NCBI RefSeq assembly: GCF_036381655.1
Contig: NZ_DASVCJ010000006.1
Location: 62,001 to 126,000, forward strand
From: Ferrovibrio sp036381655
GTDB lineage: Bacteria; Pseudomonadota; Alphaproteobacteria; Ferrovibrionales; Ferrovibrionaceae
Length of the DNA stretch: 64,000 bases
Direction of reading: 5' to 3'
Part shown: positions 16,859 to 24,822 of the stretch, one piece after another
Numbering within the stretch: position 1 is the stretch's first letter
Layout of the letters: every line of letters starts with the position of its first letter
The notes under the pieces: model-generated
Told to the model about the DNA's origin: nothing
Database searches by the model: none
The model's input: the letters and a program-made list of their open reading frames with translations, nothing else
Position numbers and translations under genes: made by a program

Positions 16859-17848
16859 ATGCGGTTGATGATCAATGGCGAGACCCGCGATCTGACGGGG
16901 ACGGCAACAGTAGAGGAACTGCTGGCGCGGCTTGAGCTTGATTCGCGCAAAATCGCCATCGAACTGAATCGCGAGATCGTGCCCCGCTCCGCCTATGCGG
17001 GCACCCCCCTGTCGGACGGCGACCAGATCGAGATCGTCCATTTCATCGGCGGCGGAAATGCCCCGCTGAAGCGGGATCAGGACGACTACTTCGAAGTGGC
17101 CGGCCGGCGCTTCCGTTCCCGTCTGCTGGTCGGGACTGGGAAATACAAGGATTTCGAGCAGACCAAGCTGGCGATCGAAGCCTCGGGCGCCGAAATCGTC
17201 ACGGTCGCGGTACGGCGGGTCAACATCACCAATCGCAGCCAGCCGATGCTGGTCGATTACGTCGACCCCAAGAAATACACCTATCTGCCGAACACGGCCG
17301 GCTGCTTTACCGCCGAGGATGCCGTACGGACGCTGCGGTTGGCCCGGGAAGCCGGCGGCTGGAAATTGGTGAAGCTGGAGGTCTTGGGGGATCAAAAAAC
17401 CCTTTATCCGGACATGGAGCAGACCCTCGCCGCCACCAGGTTGCTGGTGAAAGAAGGCTTCGACGTGATGGTGTATTGCGCCGATGACCCGATCGCTGCC
17501 AAGAAGCTCGAGGACCTCGGCGCCTGCGCCATCATGCCGCTCGCCGCTCCGATTGGCTCCGGCCTCGGCATCCAGAACCCGGTGAACATCCGCATCATCG
17601 TCGAGAACGCCAAAGTCCCGGTCCTGGTCGATGCGGGCGTCGGCACCGCCTCCGACGCCGCCATCGCCATGGAACTCGGCTGCGACGGCGTGCTGATGAA
17701 CACGGCCATCGCCGAAGCGAAAGACCCCATCCGCATGGCCGAAGCGATGAAACTGGCGATCGAGGCGGGCCGGCTGGCCTATCTGGCGGGCCGGATGCCG
17801 AAAAAGCGTTATGCCGATCCGTCATCTCCGCTTGCCGGCCTGATCTGA
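16859..17848 (+). CDS. thiSG: ThiS-ThiG fusion: sulfur carrier and thiazole synthase
   Basis: Residues 1-66 form the ubiquitin-like sulfur carrier ThiS, ending in the Gly-Gly region IVHFIGGGN. Residues about 75-329 form the thiazole synthase ThiG, with the Schiff-base lysine K172 in WKLVKLEVLGD, PLAAPIGSGLGI and DAGVGTASDAA. The enzyme makes the thiazole half of thiamine from 1-deoxyxylulose-5-phosphate, dehydroglycine and sulfur. The ATG at 16859 is preferred to an upstream TTG because ThiS proteins start at this position. In free ThiS the Gly-Gly is the C-terminus that carries the thiocarboxylate; here it is internal. No other thi gene and no TPP riboswitch is visible. Confidence 0.9.
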   Translation: MRLMINGETRDLTGTATVEELLARLELDSRKIAIELNREIVPRSAYAGTPLSDGDQIEIVHFIGGGNAPLKRDQDDYFEVAGRRFRSRLLVGTGKYKDFEQTKLAIEASGAEIVTVAVRRVNITNRSQPMLVDYVDPKKYTYLPNTAGCFTAEDAVRTLRLAREAGGWKLVKLEVLGDQKTLYPDMEQTLAATRLLVKEGFDVMVYCADDPIAAKKLEDLGACAIMPLAAPIGSGLGIQNPVNIRIIVENAKVPVLVDAGVGTASDAAIAMELGCDGVLMNTAIAEAKDPIRMAEAMKLAIEAGRLAYLAGRMPKKRYADPSSPLAGLI

Positions 17849-17872
17849 CCGGCGACGCATTTGGGACGAACA

Positions 17873-18505
17873 GTGGAAGTCGACATCTACCATCTGGTCG
17901 CCCATTACCATGACTGGTTTTACGTCATCACGTTCCTCTGGACGTTTCTGGAGGGCGAAACCTTCGTCATCTTCGCCGGGGCGGCGGCGAGCCAGAAGCT
18001 CCTCAACATCTACTGGCTGGTCGCAGCCGCTTGGCTGGGCAGCTTTGCCGGCGATCAGCTCTATTTCCTCGTCGGTCGGAAATACGGTCACCGCCTGCTG
18101 AAGCGCTTTCCCAAGCTGCAGAGCGGCGTGAACATCGCGCTGGATCTGCTGCACAAGTACCATGTCGGCTTCATCCTCAGTTTCCGCTTCATATACGGGG
18201 TGCGCAATTTTTCCTCGCTGGCAATGGGGATGAGCATGATTTCCTGGCCCCGCTTCGCCGCACTCAATTTCATTGCGGCGGGCCTGTGGTCCAACTGCTT
18301 CGTCTGGCTCGGTTACTTGCTCGGCGTTGCTTTCGAAGCGGTGCTGGGCAATATCGCCAAGGATTTCGGCCTCATCATGCTGGCGCTCTTCGTCACCGTC
18401 AGCGTGGTGCTGTTCTTTCTGCATCGGCGCAGCAAGGCCCGCTTTGAAGCCAAGATCGCCGAGCAGAAGAAGCAAATGCAGGAACCGGTCGCGAAATCAG
18501 ACTGA
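17873..18505 (+). CDS. DedA-family membrane protein
   Basis: This inner-membrane protein of about 210 residues belongs to the DedA/SNARE-associated family, now linked to lipid-carrier flipping and membrane homeostasis. Visible features are the N-terminal FLWTFLEGETFVIFAGAAA, then GDQLYFLVGRKYG, and the family motif FRFIYGVRNFSSLAMGMSMI. Four to five hydrophobic segments end in a basic C-terminal tail. The start is probably the GTG at 17873, preceded by GGGA at a usable distance; a TTG at 17861 is the alternative. It lies 24 bases after thiSG. Substrate is unknown. Confidence 0.85.
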   Translation: MEVDIYHLVAHYHDWFYVITFLWTFLEGETFVIFAGAAASQKLLNIYWLVAAAWLGSFAGDQLYFLVGRKYGHRLLKRFPKLQSGVNIALDLLHKYHVGFILSFRFIYGVRNFSSLAMGMSMISWPRFAALNFIAAGLWSNCFVWLGYLLGVAFEAVLGNIAKDFGLIMLALFVTVSVVLFFLHRRSKARFEAKIAEQKKQMQEPVAKSD

Positions 18506-18519
18506 GGCCGGGGGCAGCG

Positions 18520-18972
18520 TCAGCTGCCTGCCATGCTGTCCATCTTCGCATTGAGCTTGTTGATGATGACATCCAGCTGCGCGACCTCTTCCTCGGTCAG
18601 CGCGGTCAGCAGGTCGCGCTCGAAGCCAAGCGCCAGCGGTGCGATCTCGCCATGAACGGCCTGGCCTTTCGGCGACAGAGACAGGCGCGAACGGCGCTTG
18701 TCGCCTGCATCGCGCACGCGTTCCAATAATCCCTTCTCCTCAAGCGACGCAACGGCCCGGCTGACGGTCACCTTGTCCATGGCGGAACGCTCCGCCACCT
18801 CGTTTGCACTCAGCCCCGGATGCCGGCCGAGATTCGCGATCACCCGCCATTCTGGGATGCTGATTCCGAACCGCGTCGCATAGTGCCGGGAAAGCGCACC
18901 GCTGATCCTGTTGGTCACCACCGACAGGCGATACGGCAGAAAAATTTCAAGTATTAGCTGCCCCTTCCCCAT
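18520..18972 (-). CDS. MarR-family regulator, probable controller of tyrosine catabolism
   Basis: This 150-residue winged-helix regulator has the typical MarR layout: helical dimerisation ends, a helix-turn-helix (LSANEVAERSAMDKVTVSRAV, about residues 53-73) and a wing with DKRRSRLSLSPKG. It is divergent from hppD with 98 bases between starts, and that gap contains an 18-base near-palindrome inside the hppD promoter. By position and family it is likely to repress hppD-hmgA-fah, and a pathway intermediate such as homogentisate may be the inducer, as described for other HmgR-type regulators. Function is inferred from context. Confidence 0.85.
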   Translation of the reverse strand: MGKGQLILEIFLPYRLSVVTNRISGALSRHYATRFGISIPEWRVIANLGRHPGLSANEVAERSAMDKVTVSRAVASLEEKGLLERVRDAGDKRRSRLSLSPKGQAVHGEIAPLALGFERDLLTALTEEEVAQLDVIINKLNAKMDSMAGS

Positions 18973-19002
18973 GAGCTCCCCGAATTCCTTCCGTCAGGCA
19001 TC

Positions 19003-19030
19003 TTGATTTAGTTTCAATTGTAACTATTAT
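19003..19030 (+). promoter_or_regulatory. hppD promoter with MarR-type operator
   Basis: A TTGATT (19003-19008) and a TATTAT (19025-19030) are separated by 16 bases. The spacer holds TAGTTTCAATTGTAACTA (19009-19026), which matches its own reverse complement at 16 of 18 positions. This layout fits steric repression of hppD by the divergent MarR protein. The hppD Shine-Dalgarno GGAGGA follows at 19057-19062. Confidence 0.65.
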
Positions 19031-19070
19031 GCGAGTCATGCGCAAATTCTAATAACGGAGGATATGCCCC

Positions 19071-20141
19071 ATGGCCGACCTCTTCGACAACCCGATGGGT
19101 ACCGACGGCTTCGAATTCATCGAATATGCCGCGCCCGAACCGGCAAAATTGGCGGCTCTGTTCGAACGCATGGGCTTTCAGCCGGTGGCCCGGCACCGCT
19201 CGAAAAACGTCACCCTGTATCGTCAAGGCGACGTCAACTTCATCCTCAATGCCGAGCCGGAGAGCTTCGCGCAGAGCTTCGCCCGTATCCATGGCCCGTC
19301 GATTTGCGCCATGGCCTTCCGGGTCAGGGATGCCGCCAAGGCCTATAAACGCGCGATCGAACTGGGCGCCTGGGGGGTTCAGCCGCATGTCGGGCCGATG
19401 GAGCTCAACATCCCGGCGATCAAGGGCATCGGCGACAGCCTGATCTATCTCGTCGACCGCTACGGCGATCGCGGCACGATTTATGATGTCGACTTCGTGC
19501 CGCTGCCCGGCACGGACCGGAATCCGAAGGGCGTCGGCCTGACCTATGTCGATCACCTGACTCATAACGTGCATCGCGGCCGCATGGCGGAATGGGCCGA
19601 GTTCTACGAGCGCCTGTTCAATTTCCGCGAAATCAAATATTTCGACATCGAAGGCAAGCTGACTGGCCTCAAATCGAAGGCGATGACCAGTCCTTGCGGC
19701 AAGATCCGCATCCCGATCAACGAAAGTTCCGACGACAAGTCGCAAATCGCCGAATACCTCGATGCCTATCATGGCGAAGGCATTCAGCATGTCGCATTGG
19801 GAACCGACGATATCTACGGCACCGTCAGCGCCCTGCGCGGCCGTGACGTTCCTTTCCAGTCGACCCTGGACACCTACTACGATCAGGTGCCCGACCGTGT
19901 CCCCGGCCATAACGAGGATCTCGCGCGGCTCAAGGAGCTGCAGATCCTGATCGACGGCGCGCCGACCCAAGGCCAGGGGCTGCTGCTGCAGATCTTCACC
20001 GAGAATGTCATCGGCCCGATCTTCTTCGAGATCATTCAGCGCAAAGGCAACGAAGGCTTCGGTGAAGGCAATTTCAGGGCGCTGTTCGAGTCGATCGAGC
20101 TCGACCAGATCCGCCGCGGCGTGCTGAAGCCGCACGCCTGA
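19071..20141 (+). CDS. hppD: 4-Hydroxyphenylpyruvate dioxygenase
   Basis: This 356-residue Fe(II) dioxygenase converts 4-hydroxyphenylpyruvate to homogentisate. The two vicinal-oxygen-chelate halves are visible. The iron ligands H162 (YVDHLTHNV), H240 (GIQHVALGTDDI) and E320 (IFFEIIQRKG) are all present, as is the QIFTENVIGPIFFEII C-terminal segment. It begins with a strong Shine-Dalgarno 8 bases upstream and leads an operon with hmgA and fah. The palindrome in its promoter suggests control by the divergent MarR protein. Confidence 0.96.
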   Translation: MADLFDNPMGTDGFEFIEYAAPEPAKLAALFERMGFQPVARHRSKNVTLYRQGDVNFILNAEPESFAQSFARIHGPSICAMAFRVRDAAKAYKRAIELGAWGVQPHVGPMELNIPAIKGIGDSLIYLVDRYGDRGTIYDVDFVPLPGTDRNPKGVGLTYVDHLTHNVHRGRMAEWAEFYERLFNFREIKYFDIEGKLTGLKSKAMTSPCGKIRIPINESSDDKSQIAEYLDAYHGEGIQHVALGTDDIYGTVSALRGRDVPFQSTLDTYYDQVPDRVPGHNEDLARLKELQILIDGAPTQGQGLLLQIFTENVIGPIFFEIIQRKGNEGFGEGNFRALFESIELDQIRRGVLKPHA

Positions 20142-20163
20142 CAGAAGAAATGGAGGATTCGCC

Positions 20164-21330
20164 ATGGCCAAGACCTGGATACCAATGACTCACGCCGAAG
20201 GCGTCACCTCGCGCCAAGCCCATGTCGCCTTGCCGGAAGGCACCTTCGAGCGCGAGATGGGCAAGGAGGGCTTCTTCGGGCCGGCCGCCCATCTCTATCA
20301 TCGCAATCCGCCGACCGGCTGGATCGACTGGGAAGGCCCGCTGAAACCGCGGGCGTTCGATACGGCCAAGTTCGCCGATGCCGTCGACTGCCCCTGGAAG
20401 GCCAGACCGCTGCTGTCCAACGCCCATGTGAAATACCGGCATCTTCTGCTGACGCAGCCGATGGATCATCTGGTACGCAATGGCGACGGCGACGAATTGC
20501 TGTTCATCCATGCGGGCAACGGAGAACTGTTCTGCGATTTCGGGCATTTCTCCTATGGCGAGGGCGATTACATCATGCTGCCGCGCGGCACGATGTGGCG
20601 CCTGGAGCCGACGAGCCCCAGCAAGCTCCTGCTGATTGAAGCCACCAACGACAGCTATCGCCTGCCCGACAAGGGCCTGGTGGGTCCACATGCCATTTTC
20701 GACCCGGCCGTGCTGCAGATCCCGCAGATCGACGACGCCTTCAAGGCCCAGCAGCAAAAGGGCCCGGCTTCGGGCGGGCGGAACTGGCGCGTGGTGATCA
20801 AGCGGCGCGACCAGCTTTCCACCGTTACCTATCCCTACAATCCGCTCGATGTGGTGGGCTGGAAGGGTGACCTGGCGGCCGTGAAGCTGAACTGGCGCGA
20901 CATCCGCCCGCTGATGAGCCATCGCTACCATCTGCCACCATCGGCGCATACCACCTTCCTGGCCTCGCGCTTCGTCGTCTGCACCTTCGTGCCGCGTCCG
21001 ATCGAGAGCGATCCGGAGGCGCTTAAGGTGCCGTTCTTCCACAACAATGACGATTACGACGAGGTAATCTTCTATCATCAGGGCCAGTTCTTCAGCCGCG
21101 ACAATATCCATCCCGGCATGATCACCCTGCATCCGTGCGGCTTCCCGCATGGCCCGCACCCGAAGGCCTTTGCCGCTGGCGCCAAGGCAGCGCGCAAGGA
21201 AACCGACGAGGTCGCGGTGATGCTCGATGCCCGCGATGCGCTGGATGTCGCGCCGGCGGCGGAGAGCGTCGAGTTCAAGGGTTATGTCGGCACCTGGAAC
21301 CCGGAAGGCTTCAGGCAGGCCGCAGAGTAA
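20164..21330 (+). CDS. hmgA: Homogentisate 1,2-dioxygenase
   Basis: This 388-residue Fe(II) dioxygenase opens the ring of homogentisate to give maleylacetoacetate. It is of the shorter bacterial type, lacking some of the N-terminus of the 430-residue Pseudomonas form. The cupin core includes FIHAGNGELFCDFGHF and YIMLPRGTMWRLEP. The C-terminal HPGMITLHPCGFPHGPHP region carries metal-binding histidines. GGAGG lies 8-10 bases before the ATG, 22 bases after hppD. It is the second gene of the tyrosine operon. Confidence 0.95.
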   Translation: MAKTWIPMTHAEGVTSRQAHVALPEGTFEREMGKEGFFGPAAHLYHRNPPTGWIDWEGPLKPRAFDTAKFADAVDCPWKARPLLSNAHVKYRHLLLTQPMDHLVRNGDGDELLFIHAGNGELFCDFGHFSYGEGDYIMLPRGTMWRLEPTSPSKLLLIEATNDSYRLPDKGLVGPHAIFDPAVLQIPQIDDAFKAQQQKGPASGGRNWRVVIKRRDQLSTVTYPYNPLDVVGWKGDLAAVKLNWRDIRPLMSHRYHLPPSAHTTFLASRFVVCTFVPRPIESDPEALKVPFFHNNDDYDEVIFYHQGQFFSRDNIHPGMITLHPCGFPHGPHPKAFAAGAKAARKETDEVAVMLDARDALDVAPAAESVEFKGYVGTWNPEGFRQAAE

Positions 21331-21360
21331 GCGCACCCAAGTTCAGGGAGAGAAAAAGCA

Positions 21361-22356
21361 ATGAAACTTGCCTCGTTGCGGCACGGCCGCGATGGCCGTC
21401 TTTGCATTGTCAGCCGCGACCTGTCGCGGATGCTGCCGGTCGACAGCCTTTGCCCCACCCTGCAGATGGCGCTGGACAGCTGGGCCACGATGGCGCCGAA
21501 ACTGCAGGCGCTGTCGGACGCCCTGAACGGCGGCAATGCCAGTGGGGCAATCGCCTACGATCCGGACAAGCTCGCCGCCCCCCTGCCACGCGCCTATCAA
21601 TGGTGCGACGGCTCGGCTTATCTCAACCATGTCGAACTGGTGCGCAAGGCGCGCGGCGCCCAGATGCCGCCGGAATTTTTGCACGATCCGCTGATGTATC
21701 AGGGCGGCTCGGACGATTTCCTGCCGCCGACCGCCGATATACCGGTCGCCGACGAAGCCTATGGCATCGACATGGAAGGCGAAGTGGCGGCGATTGTCGA
21801 TGACGTGCCAATGGGGATATCGCCGAAGGACGCCGCCGCGCATATCAAGCTGCTGATGCTGGTGAACGACGTTTCCCTGCGCAACCTCATTCCCGGCGAA
21901 TTGGCCAAGGGGTTCGGCTTTTTCCATGGCAAGCCCTCCACCGCCTTCTCGCCGGTCGCCATCACGCCCGACGAGCTGGGGACGGCCTGGAAAGACGCCA
22001 AGGTCTGCCGCCCGCTGGTGACGCACTTGAATGGCAAGCTCTTCGGCCAGCCGGATGCCGGCGCGGATATGCAGTTCAGCCTCGCCGACCTGATCGCCCA
22101 TGCCGCCAAGACCCGCAATCTGCGGGCCGGCTGCATCGTCGGCAGCGGCACGGTTTCGAACAGGGATGCCTCGAAGGGCTTCTCCTGCCTGGCCGAGATC
22201 CGCATGATCGAGACGATCAACGAGGGCAAGCCGAAAACCCCATTCATGAAATTCGGCGATCACGTCCGGATCGAAATGTTCGACACGGACGGCAAGTCGA
22301 TCTTCGGCGCGATCGATCAGACCGTGGTGAAATATACCGGACCCAACCTCAGCTGA
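21361..22356 (+). CDS. fah: Fumarylacetoacetase (FAH family)
   Basis: This 331-residue FAH-family hydrolase probably cleaves fumarylacetoacetate to fumarate and acetoacetate, ending tyrosine breakdown. It shows YQGGSDDFLPP, the acidic metal-site stretch IDMEGEVAAIVDDVP, LVNDVSLRNL and GSGTVSNRD. It is shorter than the 420-residue eukaryotic enzyme but usual for this bacterial branch. GGGAGAG precedes the ATG, 30 bases after hmgA. The operon context makes FAH far more likely than other family activities such as hydratases. Its end overlaps the convergent MBL gene by 8 bases. Confidence 0.92.
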   Translation: MKLASLRHGRDGRLCIVSRDLSRMLPVDSLCPTLQMALDSWATMAPKLQALSDALNGGNASGAIAYDPDKLAAPLPRAYQWCDGSAYLNHVELVRKARGAQMPPEFLHDPLMYQGGSDDFLPPTADIPVADEAYGIDMEGEVAAIVDDVPMGISPKDAAAHIKLLMLVNDVSLRNLIPGELAKGFGFFHGKPSTAFSPVAITPDELGTAWKDAKVCRPLVTHLNGKLFGQPDAGADMQFSLADLIAHAAKTRNLRAGCIVGSGTVSNRDASKGFSCLAEIRMIETINEGKPKTPFMKFGDHVRIEMFDTDGKSIFGAIDQTVVKYTGPNLS

Positions 22357-23020
22357 TCCCCAGCGCCCGATCCGAGACGAAGGGGTTGGTTCGGCGTTCC
22401 TGGCCGAAGGTCGATAGCGGACCGTGGCCAGGCACGAAGGTGATATCGTCGCCGAGCGGAAACAGCTTCTCGCGGATCGAGCGGATCAGGTCGGCGTGAT
22501 TGCCGCGCGGAAAGTCGGTGCGGCCGATCGAACCCTGGAACAGCACATCGCCAACCAGCGCCACCCGCGACGGGGCATGGACGAAGACGACATGGCCCGG
22601 CGTATGGCCCGGGCAGTGAATGACATCGAGTTCCAGATTGCCGACGGTGACAGTGTCGCCATTCTGCAGCCAGCGCGTCGGTGTGAAGCTTCGAACCGGC
22701 GGGAACCCATACTGCTGCGCCGCTTGCGGCATGCCATCGATCCAGAACTGATCATCCTCATGCGGCCCCTCGACCGGCAGGTCGAGTCTCTCGGCGATAT
22801 CCTTCACTGCGCCGGCATGATCGAGATGGCCATGGGTGACCAGCAGCTTCTCCAAGGTAACGCCATGCCGCTCCGCGGCCGCCAGCAGGCGCTCCGGCTC
22901 GCCGCCGGCATCCACCAGCGCGCCCCGCATGGTCTGCGGGCACCAGATCAGCGAGCAATTCTGCTGGAAGGGCGTAACAGGGTTGATTTCGCAATGCAGT
23001 CGGGGGGCTTCGGTCGTCAT
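22349..23020 (-). CDS. MBL-fold metallohydrolase, glyoxalase II-like
   Basis: This 223-residue metallo-beta-lactamase-fold hydrolase carries THGHLDHAG (H63, H65, D67, H68), a later metal histidine in HCPGHTPGH, a DVLFQGSIGRTDFP stretch and FVPGHGPLST. This pattern matches the YcbL-type glyoxalase II-like group, which hydrolyses glutathione thioesters, although the true substrate is often unknown. It lies 59 bases downstream of an unrecognised 483-residue gene on the same strand. Unlike fah, which it meets tail to tail, it shows no clear link to tyrosine catabolism. Confidence 0.88.
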   Translation of the reverse strand: MTTEAPRLHCEINPVTPFQQNCSLIWCPQTMRGALVDAGGEPERLLAAAERHGVTLEKLLVTHGHLDHAGAVKDIAERLDLPVEGPHEDDQFWIDGMPQAAQQYGFPPVRSFTPTRWLQNGDTVTVGNLELDVIHCPGHTPGHVVFVHAPSRVALVGDVLFQGSIGRTDFPRGNHADLIRSIREKLFPLGDDITFVPGHGPLSTFGQERRTNPFVSDRALGIS

Positions 23021-23079
23021 GGCTCATGACTTAGTCTCCGTCGCCGGGTTTTGGCAACAGACCGGGCGAAACCGGGCGA

Positions 23080-24531
23080 TCAGATCCGGCTGTCGAAGAC
23101 CTGCCCGGACGTTTGGCCCAGGCTCAGGCCCGGTGTGCCAAAACGGCTATCTCCTGCCGCGATGCCCCCGAGATACGGCAGTCCGAAACGGGGCAGGCCA
23201 CCGCCCTCGCCTTCGGTCTGATCCGGCCGGGTGTTCCGCTCGTCGCTCTCTTCCGTTGGCTGCGCCACCAGGACCGCAATATTGGGGACCGGCGGCGGCG
23301 GCTCGCTCAGCTTTTGGAGCGGCTTCAGGCTTTCCTGCACCGACTGATACACTGCCACCACCTTTGGCGCCGTCTTGACCGAGGGAACGAATGTCGTTTC
23401 CTCCACAAGCGTCGCCTCCCGCGTGCCGGGCAGCGGCGGCACCGCCGGCTGCCCCGGTATGACAACCGTCTGCGAGCGACTGGTTGCCGCCGCATAGCGG
23501 TCAACGAGGCCCTGCAATTCTTCCGCCGTCTCGCTGCGCAGACGATCGTCGTCATTCCCCTGAACATCTTCCAGGTCCTGCACCGTCTTGATCGTCCGCT
23601 GCAGCTGTTCGATGGCCTGCAGCCCGAGCGATCCGCCGCGCAGCTCCGCCAATGTCTGATCGAGGACATCCGCAATGCGGCGGGCATAAACGTCTCCGGC
23701 AGGGGCGCCTCCGATATGATCGAGAAAATGCTGCAGCGCGGGCCCGGCGCTGCTTTCGTGATCCAGCGCCCGGCCCAGCCGGTTAATCGCCGAGGACAGC
23801 GCCTGAAGCGAGTCGTTGTGCGGGTTGTCGTCGTAGAGCCGGCCATCGGCGATATGGCGGATCACGTCGCCCAAGGCATCCGCTGCCTGATGGTTGGTGC
23901 GGCTCGAGAATTCCGTCAGACCGGTGCCGATGCCGAAAAACAGGCCTGGATCGCGGAAGAAATCGAACAGATCGAAACCGTCGCCCAACACGCTGGTTTC
24001 GATCCGGCGAATGATGCCGGTCAGCGCGCTTTTAGCCTCCTGGCCGAGCGTCTGACCGAAGCGGTTCAGCGTATCGGTCAGCAGGGGAACCAGGCGTGAC
24101 TGCCCGTCATCGCCGTGCCGCAACCGATCGATCAAAACCTGCAGGTCATCCAGCGCCTGCGGATCGAGCCTGCCTTCGCGGACCGTCGTCGTGCTGACCG
24201 CATCCGGTGTTCCCGGCCGGCCCGGACTGGCCGGCATCTCGCTGACTTGAAACTTCTGACGCAACTCAGTTTCAAGTTGCGTCCGCTCGTCGCCGACCAC
24301 GACATTGCGCGTGACACTCAGCACCCCCCGGTCCTGCAGGGTGGTAAACACGCTGGGGCTGACCCGCGGCACATCGAAATAGAGAATCGCCGGCGCCCGC
24401 TGGCGGCCCGCGTTCTGGGGCTCCGTCAACGGGGTCGGCAGCAAGGGATTCTTCCGCTTGCCCTGTTGGCCCGCCGTGGAAAGTCCTGTCAAAGAGGCAA
24501 GCGCGGCCTGCCCTGCAACGGCTCCGACCAT
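23080..24531 (-). CDS. Unrecognised 483-residue protein
   Basis: I do not recognise this protein. It has no clear lipobox and only a weak hydrophobic N-terminus (GAVAGQAALASLTGLSTA). Residues about 45-110 are a compact segment (AILYFDVPRVSPSVFTTLQD, then LETELRQKFQVSEMP). Residues about 120-350 are predicted largely helical, with repeated DALxxL(I)xRL-like stretches and many Asp-Leu pairs; the last 130 residues are Pro/Gly/Thr-rich and probably disordered. Base composition and codon use look like the neighbours. No Shine-Dalgarno precedes the ATG, and a TATAAC 6 bases upstream suggests a leaderless transcript. It is divergent from aroQ and followed by the MBL gene. Confidence 0.7.
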   Translation of the reverse strand: MVGAVAGQAALASLTGLSTAGQQGKRKNPLLPTPLTEPQNAGRQRAPAILYFDVPRVSPSVFTTLQDRGVLSVTRNVVVGDERTQLETELRQKFQVSEMPASPGRPGTPDAVSTTTVREGRLDPQALDDLQVLIDRLRHGDDGQSRLVPLLTDTLNRFGQTLGQEAKSALTGIIRRIETSVLGDGFDLFDFFRDPGLFFGIGTGLTEFSSRTNHQAADALGDVIRHIADGRLYDDNPHNDSLQALSSAINRLGRALDHESSAGPALQHFLDHIGGAPAGDVYARRIADVLDQTLAELRGGSLGLQAIEQLQRTIKTVQDLEDVQGNDDDRLRSETAEELQGLVDRYAAATSRSQTVVIPGQPAVPPLPGTREATLVEETTFVPSVKTAPKVVAVYQSVQESLKPLQKLSEPPPPVPNIAVLVAQPTEESDERNTRPDQTEGEGGGLPRFGLPYLGGIAAGDSRFGTPGLSLGQTSGQVFDSRI

Positions 24532-24686
24532 GAGGGGGTTATAAACTGTTTACCAAAATGCGAAATACCGCAGATTCGAGCGGATTTTTGGATTCACTCT
24601 ACTTTTACGTTCATCCAAATACTCTGCCTACGTGTGCACTCGACGATCGTTGAGCAGCCGGCCCGGCCCTCTTGGCCTTGCGCCGC

Positions 24687-24754
24687 CGGGGACATGTTTC
24701 ACATCAAACATCCCGGGAACGGCTCGTCGTCAGCCGGCCGGTGGCACGGCCGGC
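24687..24754. other. Two inverted repeats upstream of aroQ
   Basis: The 291-base divergent region between the 483-residue gene and aroQ is AT-rich from 24540 to 24640 and then GC-rich with two inverted repeats. The first is ATGTTT (24694-24699) with AAACAT (24706-24711), flanked by GGG and CCC that can extend the stem past a two-base bulge. The second is GCCGGCCG (24733-24740) with CGGCCGGC (24747-24754). Neither is followed by a T-run, so they are not clear terminators. They could fold in an aroQ leader or bind a protein. No gene is seen in this gap. Confidence 0.4.
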
Positions 24755-24822
24755 CAGTGGGTTGCCGCCAGCGGGCCGATAGTGTACGGCAAGCGCTTGA
24801 GATTATACGGAGCGGCAGGGGT

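Noticed and set aside
24115..24822. N-terminal extension of aroQ by 236 codons
   Set aside because: It is antisense to the 483-residue gene and then crosses the hairpins; type II dehydroquinases are about 150 residues.
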